Shown here piece after piece: positions 40,701-47,244 of a stretch of 47,244 nt of DNA. Position 1 is the stretch's first letter. Every line of letters begins with the position of its first letter. This stretch comes from a virus. A program made the position numbers and the translations under genes. Location of the stretch: IMG/VR virus record IMGVR_UViG_3300042914_002420, positions 1-47,244 of that record; one strand, written 5' to 3'. The notes below the pieces were generated by a model. It saw nothing but the letters and a program-made list of their open reading frames with translations, did not search any database and was not told where the DNA came from.

Positions 40701-41176
40701 GGAAGAGTGTATTGCTCAGCACTAATTACTCCGTTATTTATTTTAATAGTAGAGTTATCAACGCGAACACCCCCAATAATCGTGTCACTTGCAGTTGGTA
40801 ACGCATACGGATTTGCACTTAATACTCCATTCTCGTCAATAGTAAGATTGTCACCTACTTTGACTCCTCCAAGAACTGTGCTGGATGCGTTTTGTAATAT
40901 GTAAGCATCACCAGTGGTGCTTGATATTTCTCCTGTAGTAGGATTTATTACTATGGTTGTGCCATCAACTTTTATTCCACCAAGAACGGTGTTGGTTGCG
41001 ATAGGCAATTGATATGGTGCGCCAGTTCCAACAAATATTCCGCCCGGAGTCACGCCATCGCTAACTCTAATAGAGTTAGTCACTGGGTCATACCATAAAC
41101 GACCCTCCTGCCCAATTTTTTGCTCGTCGCCTACGACTACATTTCTACTGGTAAAAAAATCTTGAGTATAAGACAA
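34778..41176 (-). CDS. Giant repetitive tail fibre protein, 2132 aa
   Basis: TTG start at 41176 (TTG-TCT-TAT), supported by GAGGA eight bases upstream and by the attachment-like head domain MSYTQDFFTSRNVVVGDEQK ... GRLWYDPVTNSIRVSDGVTP (1-52). It is followed by ~36-residue repeats (LGGVKVDNSSIKI-GVIS), then ~40-residue repeats (LSAAKSGANSDITSLSGLTT, PLSVEQGGTG), then longer Gly-rich shaft segments. The C-terminal ~70 residues end SYQVTGSNEITFNSPLELDD-EITIYSFV, a tip common in T4-like environmental phages. The length makes it one of the longest fibres in such phages. Late promoter in a palindrome just upstream. It probably serves as the long tail fibre; whether it needs a chaperone cannot be seen. 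Confidence 0.9.
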   Translation of the reverse strand: MSYTQDFFTSRNVVVGDEQKIGQEGRLWYDPVTNSIRVSDGVTPGGIFVGTGAPYQLPIATNTVLGGIKVDGTTIVINPTTGEISSTTGDAYILQNASSTVLGGVKVGDNLTIDENGVLSANPYALPTASDTIIGGVRVDNSTIKINNGVISAEQYTLPVASDIVLGGVKIGTGLFIDAQSRLNANPYSLPVANSSTLGGVKVDNSSIKIDEAGYISYDLPIASQDRLGAIKVGSGLVIDESGVLSITNNLVSSLSPGQGIILSSATGNITVSTRLATTGSVGSVRVDNSTIVVDSTGRISVTTSGIVGTVKSVAINSARGFFGDVEFSTTYPTITLGTSVNGLIKGFNGALIPAEANIDYQLPISFTTNGLTGPATFTNNVLNIPQYQGKLSLRTLGTSGPATFIEDILNIPDYGSVTSINLLSDDLSITGTNPITRSGSMYLALNTVPVSKGGTGRTRFDAGYLISDGNTLSTVNTISGSSIVGNITGKSSGLTQILNPEFGGTGTDNLNTLFNSMLPSQTGNANKILSTDGGGILSWVDQTAAAVTSVGVSGGSTGLTTVGGPIDSVNKTGVITLSGTLNIASGGTGATDPATARDNLSAAKRGANSDITSLSGLTTSLSIEQGGTGATSASDARITLNAAQRGVNSDITRLTGLTTPLSVSQGGTGATTASGARINLSVAKSGVNSDITSLTGLEVPLTVEQGGTGSNTAIGARLNLSAAKSGANTDITSLSGLTTPLSVNQGGTGANNATDARINLSAAKSGANSDITSLSNLTTPLSVEQGGTGLSNLIGPNRALYSTSSISLVAGTLPVAAGGTGGENANTARINLSAAKSGANSDITSLSGLTTPLSIEQGGTGTSDPSVAIDSFLPPQTGNKDKVLTTNGTKIRWDTAKPGAIGLTGQLQYNNEGFLGATSRIFYDGRGELTVGNGSTESFIFTAAEAKDIQNGGTSIEIRAGDSFDAEGIQTLSAGNLYLTGGRGIGLADSGHIAFRTGQNSEEVFRINSTGSWAFDGVVTSTGQVDTILVSRGPDLTPKWDPMISSYDKMGIIQIYPTGMFEGYPYPVLSGLEFAPSPINGKLSLRAKVVDIDESTIVRNNTDGRIYVDSKVLSAKILPSLSGNAGKFLTTDGLEVLYWSNYILPKAGVGPSGELGAVKVDGQTIIISENGVISVSLEATDPFPNQANQAGKLLTTDGSTVFWTSPDSMLEIAGVGADGNLGAVRVDGSSIKISENNGVIRAVIDGILPPVYQGDTIQRVLGYGFSNDEEKRTIYDWVSTRDLDLPIAGDGLGLVNPDGITIKIDANGVISTDINYLLPNQSGNAGKFLTTNGVTATWINTSLPIASETVAGVVALDTQSIVMDERLRIKTKHVLFETMMPNIMFNLAGKSSLAEQVYYSDSTTGTMGGEDPPTGALTLGDRFNEDSTKFEINTWRGVSLSIKTEGGVPYFKGGDINISAGNSSYDAGAGAILIRSGDGYNSYQYRTPGGNIVIQAGSGVAGEAPTQGTTGYSDVVGGNITLITSENGEGKSRLKINDTGSWTIGEISEQFPTIASLTGAAGQPLLSNGIDGVPYWGTVPLEFGGTGANTRVDALNNLLPSQSDTENFVLASNGDYAYWTSLQGNTLLPIATVGRLGVIKPDGSTLMVNQDGVISVITDGPIGTVKSIDISGGTTGLIATGGPITTNGTITLGGVVNIESGGTGATTAEAAIKNLLPAQNQNTVGKSLVSNGSYGEWIYPTTVISPGLTGNFLFNQNGIIGGTTNINYAEDCIILGEGKETEANIFSIFGASSGAAGPHPYGILIQPGTQTVSDNFGANLYLKGGTSVGEYTPGGDVYIDGGISGLGAGGNIIFRTTLYPGTPLIERFVIDNSGEWIVNGAQGSEGQVLTSNGPNTSAIWKFPTFNAGGLIGDTLASTVKFSSLIRLGVLDRLYVKERTGTGGGIGIGTTNPLASLHIAHRWIGPGAGEDENSIRIHPTETYTTISCISTIYVNEAYNTRFTDLIIESNSIDIKTESTSRLKINSNGSWSVQGNSGNAGEVLTSNGAGASPQWKSKAPDYEELTATAAQTVVTTVVKTVANSATKSYLQVFLNGVLQRQGSTKSYQVTGSNEITFNSPLELDDEITIYSFV
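38851..39450 (-). repeat. Tandem 120-bp repeats in the giant fibre gene
   Basis: Blocks starting at about 38851, 38971, 39091, 39211 and 39331 recur at exactly 120 bp (40 codons). A further related block lies near 38640. Each encodes the ITSLSGLTTPLSVEQGGTGA-type unit. The copies are diverged at silent and a few replacement positions. Confidence 0.88.
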
Positions 41177-41187
41177 TTGAATATCCT

Positions 41188-41217
41188 CGTTTATTAGATA
41201 TATTTATCTAATAAACG
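41188..41217 (-). promoter_or_regulatory. Late promoter GATAAATA inside a 13-bp inverted repeat
   Basis: Perfect arms CGTTTATTAGATA / TATCTAATAAACG (41188-41200 and 41205-41217) with a 4-bp centre. GATAAATA (minus strand) occupies 41201-41208, exactly over the centre. It lies between the stop of the spike gene (41219) and the GAGGA/TTG start of the fibre. It could also fold as an RNA hairpin for readthrough transcripts. Confidence 0.65.
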
Positions 41218-41218
41218 C

Positions 41219-44200
41219 TCAAGATATTTTCTGCAATGTCATGCTTTCCCACTCTGGGGCATATGGTGTAGTAGTGACTCCGTTTGCAGTGCTTCCTGTA
41301 TAATTAGTGAGTATAGGGCCAAGAACTTTTCTGATTAGTGCCGTTTCTCCTCTTGCTATTAGACCGGCGTGAACTGCTGCACGAGCAACATCAGAATCGC
41401 TGGTGTACGGGCCACTTCCCCACACATTCGGAGATGCCGGCCCATCTAAATCACTGGTCCCGGTAACGACAACTATATTCGGGTCTTCTATAAATCCAGA
41501 ACAGATAAATTCTTGAACAACTGGAACCACATACGCTCCGTTGACAGTGCTATCATAATCATCGTTATTATTATTAAATACAGTGGTCGCTGGGTTATAA
41601 CTGTTATTATTGAGATTATTGAAATCTTCACGAGGGTGATTGAAGATGCTGTTATTAGTGGCGGTTGTATTTTCGACCAACAAATCTTTATTTCTATAGA
41701 AACTCATAGCCGATTGCTGCGTTATTCCTCCGACATTAACGAATTTATTGTATTTTACCGTGATATTATTAGAAAACTCAGTTGTTCCTTGATAGAAACT
41801 ATCATTGATGGTTGCTACTCCAATACCGCTGGCGTATTGGAAATATGTTGTTTCTTGTCCGTTATCGTAGAAAGTGTTGTATTCAACCAGTGCAGTTTTA
41901 ACGTTTGTCAAACTCAATCCATCACTTCCGCTGTTTCTAAAGAAGTTATTTCTAATTACAAAATTACTTCCTCCCAATTCTAATCCAGATGCTGATATAT
42001 TGACTCTCGTTGCTCCGTAGAAATAGTTGTTCTCAAACACTACATTATTTGTATCGTTATTTGAAAATATCGTTGACTCTCCGTTATTTACAAACAAGCA
42101 ATTACGAACTGAGCCGCCGTCCGGAATAAAATAACTTGCACTCCAGTTGTTGTTTCTGAATACACACTTATTTACATTTATATTTTTGTTTGCTCCGCCG
42201 AAATTATTTACTCCGCCAACGAACAATGCGGGCGTGCTCGTTGTAGTTGGACGAAGTTTGCCGTTATTAGCAAACTTACTACCCCAGATGTCTATATTTC
42301 TACATCCTTGAAATGCTAACGTTATAAAAGTGTTATTGATAAATCCACACTTGATAATTTTTATTCCATCAACTTGTATAAATCCTAACAATTGTTCGGT
42401 TCTATTTGCATTGTTATTTCCGTCGAATACCAGATTTTCCACACATATGTTGCTGCTAACATATGCTCCGACGACTCCAGTTGCTTGCGAAGTAACATAC
42501 ATAGAACTTGAGGCAGAATAATTACTGGTTAGTTTTATTATGGATTCTCCAATACCTGCTCCAAGTAGTCTGATGTTGCTTGGCATATTGAAACTGGTGC
42601 TAATAAAATAGGTTCCGGCAGGGAAATAAACCGTTCCACCTGATGGACAAGCGGCAATTGCGGCCGATATTGCAGTGCTGTTTGCAGCGGCACTCGATTG
42701 TGAGTTGTTGCCGGCGGCTCCATATGTCGTTACATTGACTTGGCCTCCAGTGCCAGTCCAACTTACATCATTAGTAGTCAACGTGGCAATATCATCAAAA
42801 CTGGTTACTGATTGACTTATGTATTCAAGCAATGCACAATCTAATTCACTTCCTGCCAATGCTGCCGGGAGTCTAGGTGTTGGTAATATACTTACTACAT
42901 TTGAAAATGCTAATGGATTTGTAAATGAATCTCTGTCTGCTTGAGTAGCATATAAATCTATATAAAAACTTTCATCTGTCTCGGGATCAAACACATCTGA
43001 TGCAATTGTTACGGATATAACACCACTATTAGAATTGATAGTTACCGAACCCAGTGGAGGACTCGGACTGGCTACATCAGCCGGCTGTGCGCCGGTATCA
43101 CTGGCCGCGGCCCACCATAATACAGTTCCATTGATTATTCCAGTTGTTGTTACAGTAAATGATGCAGATTCGCCTTCATACACGCTTGTTCCTACGCTTG
43201 GAGAACTGAACGAGTACGTAGCAGTCGGAGATGGACTTTGATCTATTAAGGGAACTTGAGTTCTTAATTGTGCTAATATTTGACTTGTAATAAAATACCC
43301 AAAATTTCTGTAAGGATGTATACCGTCTGGAAGACTCTTAGGGTTTGCAGATATAACTCTTGGGTTTGCATATTTTAACCCTTGTGCGGTTGCTTTGCTG
43401 ATTATTCCATTATTAATGTCAGTCGCGGCATTAATTTGTGAAACATTCGGAGGATATGATGAGCCATAATAACCGGGATTTGCTGAATTTCCAAACATAG
43501 CAGAATGATTTACACCAATGAGTATGACTTCTATTTGTTTACCTACGGCAAAATCTATAATTGTTTGTAAATTATTAAGAGTAGTAGTAGCATTGTTTGT
43601 TAAAATGGAATCAGCTAAGCCATATCTTAAAACTATTTTATCAATAGGCGCGTTATCTAAAATATATTGTGTTATTGTTAGAGACGATCCAAACGGATTA
43701 TTGCCTAAACTGGGCACTAACCCTAATGCTTCGGATGTTGTCATACCCCCTCTGGAAACATTGACTACACTGCGACTAGGATATAACTTTTGTATGGCAG
43801 ATGTGATACTCCAATCTTGTGAAAGACTATACGACTCGTCTACATTGGATGGTTGGCCTGATATTAATTGTACTCCGCCGTAAGTAGATACGCTATCACC
43901 AAAAACAATAACTTTTTTCACAACTGGCGGGCTTGAAAATGTTATTGCCTTACTTATATTTGCTGAAGAGCATGTCGAATTGTTTGTTGCGGTAAATGAA
44001 GTTCCGCTTATTACAGTTGGCGTTCCAGTGATATTGAATACATATCGTGTTGTCTTGAATGGACTAAAATCACTTAGTATTGGGGTTCCTGCTGCGGTTG
44101 TAATAGCAACACTGCCCCCTCCAGAATCCATTAGAATATTCATTCTTGTATGACCGTTGCAAGTCAGTAAAGCGGTTTCAGTTGTCGGAATCAATGGTAT

Positions 44201-47200
44201 AGTGGGTGGAGTAAATGTGCTTGCGTATATGGCAGCGCCTCTCGTGACTCTCAAATTACTAACGTAGGATTTACTGAGATTTGCTGTTGAAAATCCTCCT
44301 CCAATAGCAATATTTCCTCCGTAATTATTGGTATCATTGAGAGTGGTAATCGTTGTTCCGTTTACTATTAAAGATGTAATTCCACTTTTTCTCATTATTA
44401 CTGCATGATACCATGTGTTTATAGAAACCGTTCCAAACGGACCTGGACCACTATTATTGGCATTCAAATACCATCGATTGTTAAATACTTGAAGCGACAA
44501 TCCGTTTGTATTCGCCTGCAAACCTCCAGCAGTAGTGCTTATTTGCCAAACGCTGCGATTTTCTGAGGAATTTGTAAAATTCACCCAACATTCTACAGTG
44601 AATTCACCCGTTCCAAGAGTTGGTATTACCGCAGACGAATAACTACTGCCGTTAAATAGAACACTTTGTGATCCAATCTCATCTGACAGCACTGTTCCGC
44701 TTTTTGTAATTGCAAAATTATTACTGCTGCTGTCTGCAAGAGAATTATTGTTACAAGTGAGCAATACAGTTTGACTGGTCACTGGTAAAGAATATCTTGA
44801 TGGAGTAAAATTACTGGTATAAATTGCTGTATTAGAAATTCTTATATTTGATAGATAGCCATAGTATGGACGAGGAGTTCCAGATTCTCCAGACATGCCT
44901 ATTAGAATAGGTGATGTGCTTGTAGTTCCGTTAGAAATAGTAGTAGTAGAATCAAGAACCCCATTGATGAATATAGTCATCGAAGTTCCGTTACGACAAA
45001 TAGCGACATGATTCCAAGCAGACGATACTATCGTTCCCGTGCTCGTTGCGCCGGTTCCTCCAGTGTGTGAGAACGAAATTTTGTTTGCTGTTACACCTAC
45101 GCTTACAAACCAACCTTGATTTGCCGACGACGGCCTATTGCCAATGATCTGTTGTCTATTGGCACCATTCATGACATACATCCAAAATTCAATTGTATAA
45201 GAAGATAATGTTTCCAATTGTAATGCGGTAGCAGAAGCAATACTTAAAGCGTCATTTGTTCCATCAAAAAACCATCCATTGCTTGACATAAATGGAGCAT
45301 GCGTATTTAGAGTTGGAGTTCCCGCTTCCACGGTAAAGGCCATAGTCCCGGTCGCGTCAACCAATGTGTTCCCGTTAAATGCCAACAATGTTGTTCCAGA
45401 AATTGCAGTAAGTGGTCCAGATGGCGGAACAAAGTTAGATGCTGTATATACAGCAGTTCCCTTTACTATTCTTAGATTAGAAATCATTCCATTAAAAACC
45501 CAGGTTATTCCTCCACTGGTGTCGGAATTTCTTCCTATTCTCAATACTCCGCCACTTGTAATTCCGGAACTTTGAACGCAAGTGACGTTGCCTTGCTCTC
45601 CGTTTACATAAATTCTAATTGTTGTCCCATTTCCCACTAAGGCAAAATGATTCCAAGAATGTGCTTTTATTGCGATAGCAGAGGTCCCATATGCGTCTCC
45701 TCCATTTGACTGATAATATGAGATTATCCCAGTGCTGCCAAGAATTATTCTCCAACCGTTTTGATTCAATTGAAAATTGCCAATAATTCCGCTTGTTTGT
45801 ATTACATTTGGATATATCCATCCCTCTATTGTAAATGGAGTTGCTCCAAATTGATGTCCAACATTATTTGGAGCAGTCAAGAATGTATTACCAGGGAAAG
45901 ACCAACTTCTTTGTACATATGCAGTTCCTGTTGCCGTTAGCCCGGTTGGAAGATTCGATACACTTGCTGATGCGCTATCTAAAACTCTGAGTGTTCCGAC
46001 ATAAGGAACATTTTGTTCTATGACATTTGGATACAAATCACCAAAAATAGGCTGATCGCATGATTCTATTGCCCCACTTCCAGCAGAACCAGTTGTCGTC
46101 GTAAAACTACCAGTTCTACAATCATTATCAGCGGAAACTGTTATACTGTATGGAGTAAATGCCGGCGCTGTTGGAGTTCCAGTTACATTTATGACATAGT
46201 TAGCGACGGTGTTAGGACTATTTAGAGAAACAGTAACTGCTGCAATGTTACTAAATGATAGTATATTTGGCCCGGAATCAGCGATTGTGGTTCCAATACA
46301 TGTAAGTAATGCTGTTTGAGAAATAGCAGTTAAATCTCCAACTGGTGGTGAAAAGGCCGAATCATACACCGCAGACTTTACTACTCTTAAACTATTTATG
46401 TTACCTCTAAACCATCCTGAACTACCTATTCCGTAAGCGGTTCCTACATATAAGTTTTGACCTGAACCAAATGAAATAGTAGTGTTATTGCTCCCAGTTC
46501 CCGCTGAGGCCCCATTTATATACCAAGTCCAAACAGAATTTTTTCTTACAAACGCTATATGCGACCATCTACCCACTGGCACTGCAAAACTCGCGGAATG
46601 TGTAAGATTTGACCCGTTAGTCATTTGATTGAAATACATAGTTGGAATACTACTGCTGTTCAAATAAAAGGACATACTTCCGGCGGCAGTTCCACCCACA
46701 TTAAATATGTAATTACTTCCCGCTGCTATAGGATCAATCCATGCTTCAATAGTAAAATCTACAGTTCCAAAATTTAAAACAGTTGCAACATTGTTATTCA
46801 ATAAATAATTATCACCACCAAATGCATAACTTCTTGAAACAGAAGACGGAACAGACCAGGAAATGCCGGCAGGAAGTCCACTCACTGAACTTATGAAGTT
46901 TGCATTTTGAACTGTTATAGTTCCTGTATAAGATTGTCCCGATAAAAATGCATTTGGAGAAATAGTTTGTATAGTTGGAGTCGCGCAACTTGGTGGAGTT
47001 GCGATAGTTGCAGTTCCTGCTGAACTATTAGTAACAGTAGTTTCAATACCATCAGCACAGGCATTTGTAGCATTTATTCTAAATGTAGTTGCAGTTCCGA
47101 CACTGGCACCTGGTATTCCAGAAAGATTGATTGTTATATCTGTGCCGATAGTTGTAGTGGTTGTTACTGAAATTCCCGCCGGCAAAGACGCGCCGCTAAC

Positions 47201-47244
47201 GCTTGCAGTTGTGGCATTTCTTACAGTAATTGATCCAGTGTATG
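41219..47244 (-). CDS. Giant LamG / SGNH-hydrolase / beta-helix tailspike-like protein (N-terminus outside window)
   Basis: Open frame of at least 2008 codons running off the right edge; the TTG at 47185 is internal, since the frame upstream still reads YTGSITVRNAT like later Ig modules. Order, numbered from 47185: Ig-like modules; four LamG/concanavalin-like domains (cores FTIEAWI ~140, FTIEGWIYP ~448, YTIEFWMYV ~665, FTVECWVNF ~862); an SGNH/GDSL esterase-like domain (FGDSVSTYGG ~1095; DGIHPYRN ~1288); a Calx-beta-like domain (~1340-1430); and a right-handed beta-helix of pectate-lyase type (VTTYGAAGNNS ~1485 to ~1848, with SGGTVYFPAGTY). A short C-terminal tip ends ESMTLQKIS. Sugar-binding LamG, esterase and beta-helix together suggest a capsule- or O-antigen-degrading adhesin. 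The SGNH block-III Asn is replaced by Ala (RYGLADS). Confidence 0.88.
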   Translation of the reverse strand, partial: YTGSITVRNATTASVSGASLPAGISVTTTTTIGTDITINLSGIPGASVGTATTFRINATNACADGIETTVTNSSAGTATIATPPSCATPTIQTISPNAFLSGQSYTGTITVQNANFISSVSGLPAGISWSVPSSVSRSYAFGGDNYLLNNNVATVLNFGTVDFTIEAWIDPIAAGSNYIFNVGGTAAGSMSFYLNSSSIPTMYFNQMTNGSNLTHSASFAVPVGRWSHIAFVRKNSVWTWYINGASAGTGSNNTTISFGSGQNLYVGTAYGIGSSGWFRGNINSLRVVKSAVYDSAFSPPVGDLTAISQTALLTCIGTTIADSGPNILSFSNIAAVTVSLNSPNTVANYVINVTGTPTAPAFTPYSITVSADNDCRTGSFTTTTGSAGSGAIESCDQPIFGDLYPNVIEQNVPYVGTLRVLDSASASVSNLPTGLTATGTAYVQRSWSFPGNTFLTAPNNVGHQFGATPFTIEGWIYPNVIQTSGIIGNFQLNQNGWRIILGSTGIISYYQSNGGDAYGTSAIAIKAHSWNHFALVGNGTTIRIYVNGEQGNVTCVQSSGITSGGVLRIGRNSDTSGGITWVFNGMISNLRIVKGTAVYTASNFVPPSGPLTAISGTTLLAFNGNTLVDATGTMAFTVEAGTPTLNTHAPFMSSNGWFFDGTNDALSIASATALQLETLSSYTIEFWMYVMNGANRQQIIGNRPSSANQGWFVSVGVTANKISFSHTGGTGATSTGTIVSSAWNHVAICRNGTSMTIFINGVLDSTTTISNGTTSTSPILIGMSGESGTPRPYYGYLSNIRISNTAIYTSNFTPSRYSLPVTSQTVLLTCNNNSLADSSSNNFAITKSGTVLSDEIGSQSVLFNGSSYSSAVIPTLGTGEFTVECWVNFTNSSENRSVWQISTTAGGLQANTNGLSLQVFNNRWYLNANNSGPGPFGTVSINTWYHAVIMRKSGITSLIVNGTTITTLNDTNNYGGNIAIGGGFSTANLSKSYVSNLRVTRGAAIYASTFTPPTIPLIPTTETALLTCNGHTRMNILMDSGGGSVAITTAAGTPILSDFSPFKTTRYVFNITGTPTVISGTSFTATNNSTCSSANISKAITFSSPPVVKKVIVFGDSVSTYGGVQLISGQPSNVDESYSLSQDWSITSAIQKLYPSRSVVNVSRGGMTTSEALGLVPSLGNNPFGSSLTITQYILDNAPIDKIVLRYGLADSILTNNATTTLNNLQTIIDFAVGKQIEVILIGVNHSAMFGNSANPGYYGSSYPPNVSQINAATDINNGIISKATAQGLKYANPRVISANPKSLPDGIHPYRNFGYFITSQILAQLRTQVPLIDQSPSPTATYSFSSPSVGTSVYEGESASFTVTTTGIINGTVLWWAAASDTGAQPADVASPSPPLGSVTINSNSGVISVTIASDVFDPETDESFYIDLYATQADRDSFTNPLAFSNVVSILPTPRLPAALAGSELDCALLEYISQSVTSFDDIATLTTNDVSWTGTGGQVNVTTYGAAGNNSQSSAAANSTAISAAIAACPSGGTVYFPAGTYFISTSFNMPSNIRLLGAGIGESIIKLTSNYSASSSMYVTSQATGVVGAYVSSNICVENLVFDGNNNANRTEQLLGFIQVDGIKIIKCGFINNTFITLAFQGCRNIDIWGSKFANNGKLRPTTTSTPALFVGGVNNFGGANKNINVNKCVFRNNNWSASYFIPDGGSVRNCLFVNNGESTIFSNNDTNNVVFENNYFYGATRVNISASGLELGGSNFVIRNNFFRNSGSDGLSLTNVKTALVEYNTFYDNGQETTYFQYASGIGVATINDSFYQGTTEFSNNITVKYNKFVNVGGITQQSAMSFYRNKDLLVENTTATNNSIFNHPREDFNNLNNNSYNPATTVFNNNNDDYDSTVNGAYVVPVVQEFICSGFIEDPNIVVVTGTSDLDGPASPNVWGSGPYTSDSDVARAAVHAGLIARGETALIRKVLGPILTNYTGSTANGVTTTPYAPEWESMTLQKIS

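Noticed and set aside
47125-47185. TTG at 47185 as the start of the spike gene
   Set aside because: The frame stays open to the right edge and the upstream residues (YTGSITVRNAT) continue the Ig repeat pattern, so the true start is outside the window.

Overview
The window is a stretch of a large AT-rich tailed-phage genome, clearly a T4-like (Tevenvirinae-type) myovirus. It carries recognisable counterparts of T4 gp1 (dNMP kinase), gp4, gp13, gp14, gp15, gp16, gp18 and gp19. Its closest-looking relatives by gene content are the environmental (marine or freshwater) T4-like phages rather than enterobacterial T4. A GH19 endolysin and an overlapping Rz/Rz1 spanin pair indicate a Gram-negative host. 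Near-consensus TTGACA-N17-TATACT promoters suggest a proteobacterial sigma70. I saw no tRNA, CRISPR array, insertion sequence or integrase.

Almost everything is on the minus strand, so transcription reads from high to low coordinates. From the right edge: (i) 32.7-47.2 kb is an adhesion module. It holds a giant LamG/SGNH/beta-helix tailspike-like protein (N-terminus outside the window), a 2132-residue repetitive fibre and a 685-residue repetitive fibre. (ii) 28.7-32.7 kb is a block of early genes. Five small unknown proteins, a MoxR-type AAA+ ATPase and its vWA/HExxH partner each have a sigma70 promoter with an exactly 17-bp spacer, and several of these have their -35 fused to the previous gene's stop codon. 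(iii) 24.5-28.7 kb holds small conserved genes, thyX, the Rz/Rz1 spanins, a metallopeptidase and a virion protein. (iv) 20.7-24.5 kb is a plus-strand island: gp14, gp15 and a Nudix hydrolase. (v) 17.7-20.7 kb is a second early block: metallopeptidase, conserved unknown, DNA methyltransferase and MazG-like pyrophosphohydrolase. (vi) 17.29-17.73 kb is a 435-bp gene-free interval rich in hairpins, probably a structured RNA. (vii) 15-17.3 kb has an unknown, gp13, dNMP kinase and a plus-strand zinc/HNH-like protein. (viii) 1-14.9 kb is a late structural module: sheath, tube, tube-like protein, gp4, gp16, two head-associated unknowns, endolysin and a large Ig/PKD virion protein cut by the left edge.

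Two promoter classes can be read directly: T4-type late boxes (N)ATAAATA, and sigma70 early promoters. At seven genes the predicted transcription start falls on, or within one base of, the start codon, so those genes are probably expressed from leaderless mRNAs. Early-promoter genes also use visibly more GC-ending codons than late genes. The most novel items are the candidate structured RNA, the leaderless-promoter architecture and the compact stop/-35 promoter array.
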